Positions 29,727-37,561 of a stretch of DNA of 43,384 nt are shown piece after piece. Source of the stretch: DASSYK01 sp036258315 (GTDB lineage: Bacteria; Actinomycetota; Thermoleophilia; Solirubrobacterales; 70-9); NCBI GenBank assembly GCA_036258315.1, contig DATADX010000001.1:1-43384 (forward strand). Direction: 5' to 3'. Under the pieces are notes generated by a model, which saw only the letters and a list, made by a program, of their open reading frames with translations, was not told the DNA's origin and made no database searches. How positions within the stretch are numbered: the stretch's first letter is position 1; each line of letters opens with the position of its first letter. Made by a program: the position numbers and the translations under genes.

Positions 29727-30902
29727 ATGGCGTCCGCTCTGCCCCTCGATCCGCTCCAGGTCGCCGAGACGATGCGGCCGCTCGAGCGGGCGACGATGCT
29801 GCCGCCGGCGGCCTTCACCGACCCCGCCGTGCTCGACTGGGAGGTCGAGAACATCTTCTCGGAATGGATCTGCATCGGCCACGTCTCCGAGGTCGACCGC
29901 CAGGGCCGCTACCTGATGCGCGAGCTCGGCATCGACAGCGTCATCGTGATCGGCGGCGAGGACGGGGTCCCGCGCGCCTTCCTGAACGTCTGCCGCCACC
30001 GCGGCGCCCGCCTGATCGTCGAGGCCGAGGGCCAGGTCAAACGGCGCCTGCGCTGCCCCTACCACGCCTGGTCCTACGGGCTCGACGGCTCGCTCCAGGC
30101 CGCGCCGCACATGGACGGCGTCGAGGACTTCGACTTCTCCTGCAACGGGCTGCTGCCCGTTCGCCTCGCCGTCGTCGGGGGGCTCGTCCTGATCGACCTC
30201 AGCGGCGAGGCGCCCGATCCGGCCGAGCACGTCGGCGAGCTCGCGGGGCACCTCGAGCGCTATCGCAACGAGACGCTCCGCAGCGGCGGCCGCCTGACCT
30301 ACGAGGTCGCCGCGAACTGGAAGGGGATCGCCGAGAACTACAACGAGTGCCTGCACTGCCCCGGCGTCCACCCGGAGCTGAACGCGCTCAGCAACTACAT
30401 GAGCGGCGAGCCGATCCTCGGCCGGGGCGCCTGGTGCGGCGGCTCGATGGAGCTGACCGGAGAGGGAGCCGAGACGATGGGCTCGGACGGCGGTCACGCG
30501 AGCAACCGCCCCCCGATCGAGGGGCTGACGAAGGAGGACGAGAGGCTCGTCCTCTACTTCGTCCTGTTCCCGAACGCGCTCGTCTCGCTGCATCCCGACT
30601 ACGTGATGCTGCACACGCTCTACCCGCGCGAGCCGGGTCGGACCGACGTGATCTGCGAGTTCTTCTTCGAGCCGCGCGCGCTCGAGGCGCCCGCCTTCGA
30701 CCCGAGCGACGCGATCAGATTCTGGGACAAGACCAACCGCGAGGACTGGTACGTCTGCGAGCTCACCCAGAAGGGCGTCGGCACCCGCGGCTACACGGCG
30801 GGGCGGTACTCGCTCGAGGAGAGCGACACCCACGCGTTCGACAGCATGATCGCGAGCCGCTACATGGAGGCGATCGAGGCACCGGAGCGGGTCCCCGCGT
30901 GA
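29727..30902 (+). CDS. Rieske non-heme iron oxygenase, large (alpha) subunit
   Basis: A protein of 391 residues. The Rieske cluster ligands are C89 and H91 (NVCRHRGARL) and C110 and H113 (CPYHAW); the mononuclear iron ligands include H210 and H215 in ENYNECLHCPGVHPEL. The overall form resembles the branch acting on carnitine, choline or betaine-type quaternary amines as well as aromatic acids. No reductase or ferredoxin gene is adjacent, so the electron donor must be encoded elsewhere or be unusual. The leaderless promoter fixes the ATG at 29727. It is followed, with a GTGA overlap, by a flavin oxidoreductase. Confidence 0.9.
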   Translation: MASALPLDPLQVAETMRPLERATMLPPAAFTDPAVLDWEVENIFSEWICIGHVSEVDRQGRYLMRELGIDSVIVIGGEDGVPRAFLNVCRHRGARLIVEAEGQVKRRLRCPYHAWSYGLDGSLQAAPHMDGVEDFDFSCNGLLPVRLAVVGGLVLIDLSGEAPDPAEHVGELAGHLERYRNETLRSGGRLTYEVAANWKGIAENYNECLHCPGVHPELNALSNYMSGEPILGRGAWCGGSMELTGEGAETMGSDGGHASNRPPIEGLTKEDERLVLYFVLFPNALVSLHPDYVMLHTLYPREPGRTDVICEFFFEPRALEAPAFDPSDAIRFWDKTNREDWYVCELTQKGVGTRGYTAGRYSLEESDTHAFDSMIASRYMEAIEAPERVPA

Positions 30903-32506
30903 GCGCCGTCGCCGGCCGGCTCGGCGAGATCGGCCTGCCCGAGCCGGTCAGCGCCCTGGCGGCGCGTGATTGGGACGCGGTGATCGTCGGCGGCGGGCAC
31001 AACGGCCTCACCGCCGCCGCCTACCTCGCGCGGGCGGGCAAGACCGTGCTCGTCCTGGAGCGGCGCGAGCGGCTGGGCGGCGCCTGCACGCTCGAGCGTC
31101 CCTTCGAGGACGCCGGCTACGTGGTCAGCCCCTGCGCCTACGTCGTCGGCCTGCTCGACGACGTCGTGATCGACGAGCTGCGGCTCCGCGAGCGCGGGCT
31201 GCGCTTCTTCACCGCCGATCCGAACCTCTGGGTGCCGTTCGAGGACGGCACCGCCTTCGGGCAGTGGCTCGACGACGAGCGCACCGAGGCGAACCTCGAC
31301 GCCCTCGGGGTCTCCGCCGCAGACCGGAAGGGGTACTGGGCCTACGAGGAGCTGTTCGACCGGGTCCGGGTCAAGCTCCGCAAGGGCGAGCGGGACACGT
31401 GGGTCGGCGACACTCCGACCCGGGCGGAGATCGAGGAGATCCTCGGCGGCGACCGGGAGATGATCGACCTCGTGTTCGAGTCCTCGATCGCCGCGGTGCT
31501 CGACGCGCACCTCTCCGACGAGCGGCTGAAGACGGCCCTGTACGGCCAGGGGATCATCGGTACCTGGGGCGGGCCCTACGAGCCCGGGACGGCGTCGATC
31601 AAGCTGATGCACTACCAAGGGGATCTGGAGGGGCAGGGTCCGGTCTGGGGGTACGTCGAGGGCGGGATGGGGATGATCAGCTTCGCGATCGCCGAGGCGG
31701 CGCTGGAGGAGGGCGCGACGCTCGCCTGCGGCGTCCCCGTGGGCCGGATCGACCCGGGCGAGGGGGTCGAGCTCGAGGACGGGACGAAGATCCGCGCGAC
31801 GACCGTGATCTGCAACGCCGACCCGAAGCTGACTCTCGGCCTGCTCGAGGGCGCCGGGGTCGATCCCGCGTACCGCGAGCGCCTCGAGGCGTGGAAGATC
31901 CGCAGCCCGGTGGTCAAGTTCAACGCGGCGCTCGAGCGGCTCCCCGCCTGGACGGCGGCGCCCGGCGAGACCTGGCCGGCTCAGGCGACGATCGACGCTT
32001 GCGGAACGATGGAGGAGGCGCAGCGGGCGTTCGAGCGCTGCGAGGCCGGCGAGCCCGCGGTCGGCTTCGCCGAGATCTACATCCAGACCGGCTACGACCC
32101 GACGGTGGCGCCCGAGGGAAAGCACCTGATGAGCGTGTTCGGCCAGTACGCGCCCTACGAGATCGCCGACGGCGACTGGGACTCTTGCCGCGACGACGTC
32201 GCGAAGCAGTTCGTCGATCTGATCTCCCGTTTCGCCCCCGACCTGCACGAGTGCGTCAGCTTCCACGAGGTGCTCGGTCCCCCCGACATCGAGTCGCGGA
32301 TCGGGCTCACCCGGGGCAACATCTTCCAGGGCGAGGTGACACCGGACCAGATGTGGGAGGGGCGGCTGAGCGCGAGGACCCCGATCCCGGGCCTGTACCT
32401 GTGCGGCGCGGCGACCCACCCCGCTGGCAGCGTGATCGCGCTGAACGGGCGCAACGCCGCCGAGGCCGTGCTCGCCGACCAGGGCGTCGCCCTGGCGGCG
32501 GCCTGA
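30899..32506 (+). CDS. FAD-dependent oxidoreductase, phytoene desaturase/PYROXD2-like (paralogue 2)
   Basis: A protein of 535 residues. Residues about 26-47 read DAVIVGGGHNGLTAAAYLARAG, nearly identical to paralogue 1; LERRERLGGAC and the C-terminal GLYLCGAATHPAGSV match it too. The GTG start overlaps the Rieske stop (GTGA), so Rieske oxygenase and flavoprotein are made together. The substrate is not known. It could act on the product of the Rieske enzyme; direct electron supply to the oxygenase would be unusual for this family. The long open frame that extends upstream of 30899 is out of frame with the real Rieske gene and is not coding. Confidence 0.86.
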   Translation: MSAVAGRLGEIGLPEPVSALAARDWDAVIVGGGHNGLTAAAYLARAGKTVLVLERRERLGGACTLERPFEDAGYVVSPCAYVVGLLDDVVIDELRLRERGLRFFTADPNLWVPFEDGTAFGQWLDDERTEANLDALGVSAADRKGYWAYEELFDRVRVKLRKGERDTWVGDTPTRAEIEEILGGDREMIDLVFESSIAAVLDAHLSDERLKTALYGQGIIGTWGGPYEPGTASIKLMHYQGDLEGQGPVWGYVEGGMGMISFAIAEAALEEGATLACGVPVGRIDPGEGVELEDGTKIRATTVICNADPKLTLGLLEGAGVDPAYRERLEAWKIRSPVVKFNAALERLPAWTAAPGETWPAQATIDACGTMEEAQRAFERCEAGEPAVGFAEIYIQTGYDPTVAPEGKHLMSVFGQYAPYEIADGDWDSCRDDVAKQFVDLISRFAPDLHECVSFHEVLGPPDIESRIGLTRGNIFQGEVTPDQMWEGRLSARTPIPGLYLCGAATHPAGSVIALNGRNAAEAVLADQGVALAAA

Positions 32507-32524
32507 GGCGCCCGGGCGCGAGGC

Positions 32525-32530
32525 TAGGCT
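32525..32530 (+). promoter_or_regulatory. Predicted -10 box of a leaderless promoter for the TetR gene
   Basis: TAGGCT, 7 bases before the GTG at 32538. A weak CTGAGG-like -35 lies 16 bases upstream. The regulator may thus have its own promoter besides read-through from the Rieske operon. Confidence 0.5.
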
Positions 32531-32537
32531 CGTGGCC

Positions 32538-33167
32538 GTGGCCTCCCGCGTCGCAGCACCGGACGCACGCGCCCGCATCCTCGATGCGGCCTGCGATCTG
32601 ATCGCCGCCGACGGGATCGACGAGGTGCGGATCGCCCGTGTCGCCACCAGGGCGCGGGCCTCGACCTCGCTCGTCCACCACTACTTCGACACGCGCGAGG
32701 ACCTCCTCGAGCAGGCGCTTCTGCACTCGTTCGAGCAGGTCGGCGAGGAGCGGTTCGGCGAGGAGCGCCCGGCCGAGGATCCGCCCGCCAACGCCACGGA
32801 AGGGCTCGCGCGCGCAATCCGCGAGTGCCTGCCGCTGCCCGGCCCGCAGGAGCGCGGCTGGGTTCTCTGGGTCGAGCTGTGGCTCCGCGCGGTGCGCTCA
32901 CCCGAGCTGCGTCCGCTCGCCGCGCGCCTCTACGAGCGCTACCGCGACTGGATGGCCGGGGTGATCAGGGCCGGGGTCGAGAGCGGCGAGTTCCGCGCGG
33001 ACGCCGACCCCGACGCGGTCGCGGACGTAGCGATGGCCCTGCTCGACGGCGCCGGCGTCCGGGCTCTGATCCGCGATCCCGAGATGGACATCGGGCGTGC
33101 GCGGGCGGTCGTCTCCCGCGCCCTCGCCGCGGAGCTCGACATCGACCCCGCCGCGCTCGCGGCTTAG
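32538..33167 (+). CDS. TetR-family regulator of the Rieske/acyl-CoA cluster
   Basis: A protein of 209 residues. The N-terminal TetR helix-turn-helix spans about 9-55 (ARILDAACDLIAADGIDEVR, then ATRARASTSLVHHYFDTRE), followed by an all-helical ligand domain of BetI-like pattern. The GTG at 32538 is preferred over the GTG at 32532 because the TAGGCT box ends 7 bases before the former. It follows the flavoprotein gene by 31 bases, and it is the only regulator between the two palindromes and the MBL gene, so it probably binds TTGACTACAARGTCAA. Its ligand is unknown. Confidence 0.87.
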   Translation: MASRVAAPDARARILDAACDLIAADGIDEVRIARVATRARASTSLVHHYFDTREDLLEQALLHSFEQVGEERFGEERPAEDPPANATEGLARAIRECLPLPGPQERGWVLWVELWLRAVRSPELRPLAARLYERYRDWMAGVIRAGVESGEFRADADPDAVADVAMALLDGAGVRALIRDPEMDIGRARAVVSRALAAELDIDPAALAA

Positions 33168-33189
33168 CGGGACCGGACGGCGACGCGAC

Positions 33190-33978
33190 TCAGACGGCGA
33201 CCTCCGTCGCGACGCCGATCGGCAGCCAGCGGACGCTGCGGCGGACGTCGTCCGAAGCGTTCTCCAGCTCGCGCACGATCGCGTCTCGCCCCTGCCTGAA
33301 GTGCTTCCACCCCTCGTAGTGGATCGGGATCGCCGTGTGTGGCCGGACCAGCTCGCAGAACTCGATCGCCTGGCGCGCGGTCATCGTGTAGCGCAGCGGC
33401 CCCGTGACTGGGAACCGGACGCCGCCGAGGTGGAGGAGCGCTGTGCCGACCTGGAGGCGGTCGGCGACCTCGCGGACGCCGTCGAAGAGCACCGTGTCGC
33501 CCGAGATCCAGACCTCGCCGTGCTCCTGGCCCTCCCAGCCCAGGGCGAAGCCGATCACGTCGCCGACGATCGGGTGGCTCAGGGGCGGCCCGTGGCGGCA
33601 CGGCGTCGCCGTGATCTCGATCGGCGACTTGCCCGGGGCCTCGAACCGCGTCGTCGCCCACGGGTCGAGCCCGCGGGCGGCCCCGCCGAGCCGCCCCGCC
33701 CCGGATCTCGTCGTGACCACGACGTCCGCCGAGGGGAGCAGCGCCCGCCCCGCGGCGTCGAGGTTGTCGTCGTGATGATCGTGGCTGAGCAGGACGGCGT
33801 CGATTTGCCCGAGCTCCGACGCCGGGATCGCGGGCCCGGCGAGCTTCAGCGAGCCCGTGCCCCAGCCGAACGCGTACCTGCCGCCCGCGGGGTCGAAGGT
33901 GGGGTCGGTCAGGAGCCGCCAGTCGCCGGCTTCGATCAACACCGTCGGCCCGCCGATGTGGGTGAGGCGGATGTTCAT
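33190..33978 (-). CDS. MBL-fold metal-dependent hydrolase (UlaG-like)
   Basis: A protein of 262 residues. The N-terminus MNIRLTHIGGPTVLIE and LLTDPTF, the metal motif LLSHDHHDDNLD (about 64-75), the later Asp in WISGDTVLFDG and the final His in IPIHYEGWKHF mark a metallo-beta-lactamase fold of the UlaG/YddR kind. Related proteins hydrolyse lactones or phosphoesters; the substrate here is unknown. A GGAGGG ribosome-binding site lies just before the ATG; TAGGGT on the minus strand (34004-34009) could be its -10. It is convergent with the TetR gene. Confidence 0.83.
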   Translation of the reverse strand: MNIRLTHIGGPTVLIEAGDWRLLTDPTFDPAGGRYAFGWGTGSLKLAGPAIPASELGQIDAVLLSHDHHDDNLDAAGRALLPSADVVVTTRSGAGRLGGAARGLDPWATTRFEAPGKSPIEITATPCRHGPPLSHPIVGDVIGFALGWEGQEHGEVWISGDTVLFDGVREVADRLQVGTALLHLGGVRFPVTGPLRYTMTARQAIEFCELVRPHTAIPIHYEGWKHFRQGRDAIVRELENASDDVRRSVRWLPIGVATEVAV

Positions 33979-34077
33979 CGCCCTCCAGTCGAGGTGAAGG
34001 GCGACCCTACAGCGGATCCGGCTCCGGGTTGGACGGGGAGTCGAACAGGAGTGCCGAGCGCTGAATCGGCGCGTCGG

Positions 34078-34106
34078 TTGCCGTCTCTTGCCCGCGGGTG
34101 TAACTT
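34078..34106 (+). promoter_or_regulatory. Predicted promoter of the TetR/importer B operon
   Basis: TTGCCG (34078-34083), a 17-base spacer and TAACTT (34101-34106). The start of transcription is expected near 34113, leaving a leader of about 30 bases with a GGAGGAG ribosome-binding site at 34125-34131. Confidence 0.55.
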
Positions 34107-34119
34107 GAATGACGGTTCA
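34106..34119. promoter_or_regulatory. Candidate TetR operator TGAA-6-TTCA
   Basis: TGAATGACGGTTCA directly follows the -10 box and covers the expected transcription start. TGAATGA/TTCA half-sites are common for TetR regulators. It is unlike the TTGACTACAARGTCAA site, which fits two separate TetR proteins. Confidence 0.45.
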
Positions 34120-34142
34120 GCTTTGGAGGAGAGGCAGGAAGC

Positions 34143-34772
34143 CTGAGTCCACGCCCGCAGATCGACCATATCCGCAGGCCGCAGATCCTCGACGCAGCCA
34201 CCGAGGTGATCGCCGAGCGGGGGATCGCCGCGACCAGGATCGCCGACGTCGCCGAGCGCGCCGGAACGAGCCCCCCGGCCGTCCTCTACTGGTTCGACAG
34301 CAAGGATGAGCTTCTGACGGAGGCGCTCGCCCACGAGGAGGGGCGCTTTCGCGCCCAGTTGGTCGAGCGACTCGACGGGACGAGTGCCTCGGAACGGGTC
34401 GCGATCCTGATCGACGCGTCGTGCGGCGGCAGCGACTGGCGCCTCTGGATGGAGCTGTGGACGCGGGCGCTCCACGATCGGGAGGCGGGCCGGACCCGGC
34501 GGGAGCTCGACCGTCTCTGGCGCAGGGAGATCGCGACCACGGTCGAGGCGGGACAGCGCGCGGGCGAGTTCGCCCAGGCCGACGCCGGCGAGGTCGCCGC
34601 GCACCTCGCCTCCTTCCTGGACGGCCTCGCCGTCCAGGTCGCCCTCGGCGATCCTGAGATGCCGATCGAGCGGATGAGCGAGCTCGCCAGGCAGATGGCG
34701 GAGCGACTGCTCGACTGCTCGCTGCCGGCCCCGGAGGGGTACGGCGACGAGGTCCTGGAGGCGGTCGCGTGA
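34143..34772 (+). CDS. TetR-family regulator at the head of the importer B operon, probable CTG start
   Basis: A protein of 209 residues if started at the CTG at 34143. The TetR helix-turn-helix spans about 12-58 (ILDAATEVIAERGIAATRI, then VAERAGTSPPAVLYWFDSKD). The first conventional in-frame start, GTG 34206, would remove the first 21 residues including half of helix 1. Between the preceding in-frame TGA and 34206 there is no ATG, GTG or TTG, while a GGAGGAG ribosome-binding site lies at the right distance from CTG 34143. Its end overlaps the binding-protein gene (GTGA), so it is cotranscribed with and probably represses importer B. Confidence 0.75.
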   Translation: MSPRPQIDHIRRPQILDAATEVIAERGIAATRIADVAERAGTSPPAVLYWFDSKDELLTEALAHEEGRFRAQLVERLDGTSASERVAILIDASCGGSDWRLWMELWTRALHDREAGRTRRELDRLWRREIATTVEAGQRAGEFAQADAGEVAAHLASFLDGLAVQVALGDPEMPIERMSELARQMAERLLDCSLPAPEGYGDEVLEAVA

Positions 34773-35893
34773 GCCTCGTCGACGAGTCCTTCAGCCGGCG
34801 CCGCCTCCTCCAGGCCGGCGCGGGAACGGCGCTTGCGGCGTACGGCCTCGGCGGGCTCGCCGGGTGCACGGTGAGCCGCTCGGTCGACCGCTCGGCCGAG
34901 GGCAAGATCATCGTCCCGGAGATCGACGGCGATCTTCTGATCTACAACTGGGCCCAGTACATGGACCCCGCGATCAAGAAGGGGTTCGCCGAGCACTACG
35001 GGGTCGAGGTCAACGAGGTCAACTACGACAACCTCGAGGCGATGGTGATCAAGCTCCGCTCGGGCGCGCAGTACGACCTGATCTTCCCGAGCTCCGAGTA
35101 CGTCTTCCGGCTCCGCAACGAGGGGCTGCTCGCCCAGTTCGACCGCTCCCTGCTCCGCAACTCGGACAACGTCGCCCCCTTCTACGACAGCCCCTGGTAC
35201 GACCCGGACTCGGAGTTCTCGATGCCCTACGCCTACTACACGACGGGGATCGCGTGGCGCGACGACGAGGTGACGGGCATGACCGGTTCGTGGAACGACC
35301 TCTCCAACCCCGACGGGGCGGGACGGATGTTCATCCTCGACGACTTCCAGGAGGCGATCGGCGAGGCGAACCTGATCAACGGCTTCGACCTCAACACCAC
35401 GGACCCGGACGAGATCGAGACCTCGAAGGAGACGCTGCTCGATCAGAAGGAGAACGCGCGCGGGTTTTCGACGAACTCCGTGCAGAACCTGGTCAACGGC
35501 ACGGCGGTCCTCCACCAGGCTTGGAACGGGGACATCGTCAACGTCCGCAACCAGGTCGACAACCCCGAGAACTACCGCTACGAGACCTGCACCGAGGGCG
35601 TGCCGGTCGGCACCGACGCGATGTCGATCCCGATCAACGCGCGCTCGCCCGGCACGGCGCTGCTGTTCATGGATTGGATCCTGACACCCGACAACGCGTT
35701 CAAGAACGTCAACTGGAACGGCTACCCGCAGCCCTGCGAGGGGGGCAAGCAGGCGTTCGCGAAGCTCGCCAAGGACGAGCCGTCGATCAACGTCGACCTC
35801 GACGAGCTCGCCAACGGCGAGGAGTACCGCCTCGACGACCCCGAGGCGCGCCAGCTCTGGACCGAGACCTTCACGGAGGTGAAGGCCGGCTAG
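34769..35893 (+). CDS. potD: Polyamine-type substrate-binding lipoprotein, twin-arginine exported (importer B)
   Basis: A protein of 374 residues. The N-terminus carries a twin-arginine motif (SRRRLLQ, 9-15), a hydrophobic stretch and a lipobox ending in LAGC (C33), so it is probably exported folded by Tat and then lipidated. The mature part has PotD-family segments: LLIYNWAQYMDPAIKKGF near 52-69, VNYDNLEAM, and SMPYAYYTTGIAW. It binds the ligand for PotB/PotC at 35893-37559. The GTG start overlaps the TetR stop. Polyamine specificity is inferred from family. Confidence 0.88.
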   Translation: MSLVDESFSRRRLLQAGAGTALAAYGLGGLAGCTVSRSVDRSAEGKIIVPEIDGDLLIYNWAQYMDPAIKKGFAEHYGVEVNEVNYDNLEAMVIKLRSGAQYDLIFPSSEYVFRLRNEGLLAQFDRSLLRNSDNVAPFYDSPWYDPDSEFSMPYAYYTTGIAWRDDEVTGMTGSWNDLSNPDGAGRMFILDDFQEAIGEANLINGFDLNTTDPDEIETSKETLLDQKENARGFSTNSVQNLVNGTAVLHQAWNGDIVNVRNQVDNPENYRYETCTEGVPVGTDAMSIPINARSPGTALLFMDWILTPDNAFKNVNWNGYPQPCEGGKQAFAKLAKDEPSINVDLDELANGEEYRLDDPEARQLWTETFTEVKAG

Positions 35894-36738
35894 TGAGCGA
35901 GGGCTTCTGGAACCGCTTCCTGGTCCCGCCCGCCGTCTGGCTGCTGGTCCTGTTCGCGTTTCCGATCTGCCTCGTCCTTGCGCTGTCGTTCGGCTACGTC
36001 GACGACCTCGGCCGCGCCGTCTACGCCACCGACCTCGACAACTACGCGGACGCCTTCGACCCCACCTACCTGCCGGTCATGGTCCGCTCGGTGCTCTACG
36101 CCGTCGCGACCGCGGTGCTCTGCCTCCTGATCGGCTACCCGATCGCATACTTCATCGCCCGATTCGGTGGGCGCTACCGCTACGCGCTGATCGCGGCGCT
36201 GGTGCTCCCGTTCTTCGTCAACTACCTCGTCCGCACCTATGCCTGGGTGGCGCTGCTTTCCGACGAGGGCCTCGTCAACAACGCGCTGATCGACGTCGGC
36301 ATCACCAACGACCCGATCCAGATCATCAACACCCCGTGGGCGGTGATCGGCGGGCTCACCTACGGGTACCTCGTGTTCATGATCCTCCCGATCTACGCAT
36401 CGCTGGAGCGAATGGACCCGGCGGTGATCGAGGCGGGCAAGGACCTTTACGGGAACCGCCTCCAGACCTTCCTCCACGTCACCCTGCCACAGACCCGGCA
36501 GGGCATCCTGGCCGGCTCGGTGCTCGTCTTCCTGCCGGCCGTCGGCGACTTCGTGGCCGCGCAGCTGCTCGGCGGTCCCGACACCTACATGGTCGGCAAC
36601 CTGATCCAGGACCAGTTCTTCGCCGGGAACAACTGGCCGTTCGGGGCTGCGCTGACCGTCGTGATGATGCTGTTCCTTTCGATCTTCATGTTCGGGTACC
36701 TGCGCTCGGCGGCGCGGGAATCGAGGGCGGCGCTGTGA
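35893..36738 (+). CDS. potB: ABC transporter permease, PotB type (importer B)
   Basis: A protein of 281 residues with six membrane segments, starting VPPAVWLLVLFAFPICLVLA. ILPIYASLERMDPAVIEAGKDLYGN precedes and forms the EAA loop (about 164-195), and the C-terminal part NNWPFGAALTVVMM is typical. The GTG start shares one base with the stop of the binding-protein gene (TAGTG). Confidence 0.9.
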   Translation: MSEGFWNRFLVPPAVWLLVLFAFPICLVLALSFGYVDDLGRAVYATDLDNYADAFDPTYLPVMVRSVLYAVATAVLCLLIGYPIAYFIARFGGRYRYALIAALVLPFFVNYLVRTYAWVALLSDEGLVNNALIDVGITNDPIQIINTPWAVIGGLTYGYLVFMILPIYASLERMDPAVIEAGKDLYGNRLQTFLHVTLPQTRQGILAGSVLVFLPAVGDFVAAQLLGGPDTYMVGNLIQDQFFAGNNWPFGAALTVVMMLFLSIFMFGYLRSAARESRAAL

Positions 36739-37559
36739 GCGCCTTCGACCGGCCGCGCTTCCTGCGCGTCTACGTCGCCTTCGCCTACCTGTTCCTGTTC
36801 GCGCCGATCTTGGTCGTCGTCCTCTTCTCGTTCAACTCGATCAAGTCGCTTCAGAACTTCGAGGGCTTCTCGCTCCGCTGGTACGAGGAGTTCCTCGACG
36901 ACCCGACGCTCCGCGAATCCCTATTCGCTTCGCTGGAGATCGCGGTCCTGACGATGGTCGCCGGCACGGTCCTGGGGACGATGCTCGCGATCGGCCTCGT
37001 CCGCTCGCGCGCGCGGTGGAGCGGCAGCGCCAACGTCCTGATGCTGATCCCCCTCGTCGTCCCGGAGATCGTCGCCGGCATCTCGGCGCTGCTGATCTTC
37101 TCGCAGATCGGGATCCAGCTCTCGATCCTGACCGTGATCCTCGCCCACATCACCTTCTCGATCTCCTACGTCGCGATCGTCGTCCGGGCGCGGCTGGCGA
37201 CGATGGGGACCGAGGCCGAGGAGGCGGCGATGGACCTCGGGGCGACCCGCTGGCAGGCGGTGCGGATGGTGTTGCTGCCCGGGCTGTGGCCGGCGATCGT
37301 TGCCGCCGGGCTGCTCGTGTTCGCGCTCTCCTTCGACGACTTCGTGCTCTCGTTCTTCACCACCGGCGAGGACGTGCAGCCCCTCCCCGTGCGCATCTGG
37401 TCGGCGATCCGGTTCGGGATCTCGCCGACGATCAACGCGATCGGGACTCTGATGATGGTGGTGTCGATCACGGCGATCGGCCTGGCGCTCCTGATCCCGC
37501 GCCTGTTCGGGCGGCGGGAGAGTGGCGTCAAGGTCCTGACCGGACAAGAAGGAGGATGA
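36735..37559 (+). CDS. potC: ABC transporter permease, PotC type (importer B)
   Basis: A protein of 274 residues. The first helix is FAYLFLFAPILVVVLFSFN; the EAA loop is EEAAMDLGATRWQAVRMVLLP (about 159-179), followed by the PotC-type segment FALSFDDFVLSFFTTGED. The GTG start overlaps the PotB stop (GTGA). It forms the channel with PotB. Confidence 0.9.
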   Translation: MSAFDRPRFLRVYVAFAYLFLFAPILVVVLFSFNSIKSLQNFEGFSLRWYEEFLDDPTLRESLFASLEIAVLTMVAGTVLGTMLAIGLVRSRARWSGSANVLMLIPLVVPEIVAGISALLIFSQIGIQLSILTVILAHITFSISYVAIVVRARLATMGTEAEEAAMDLGATRWQAVRMVLLPGLWPAIVAAGLLVFALSFDDFVLSFFTTGEDVQPLPVRIWSAIRFGISPTINAIGTLMMVVSITAIGLALLIPRLFGRRESGVKVLTGQEGG

Positions 37560-37561
37560 GG

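Noticed and set aside
29864..30898. N-terminal extension of the second flavin oxidoreductase by about 345 codons
   Set aside because: This part is an out-of-frame reading of the Rieske gene. The flavoprotein family starts near 30899, where a GTG overlaps the Rieske stop.
32307..32726. Minus-strand open frame with cysteines near the TetR gene
   Set aside because: Opposite two well-supported genes and without family resemblance.
34109..34309. Small plus-strand frame starting ATG at 34109 before the TetR gene
   Set aside because: The ATG is only 2 bases after the predicted -10 box, and the product is an Arg-rich shadow of the TetR gene in another frame. A leader peptide cannot be fully excluded.
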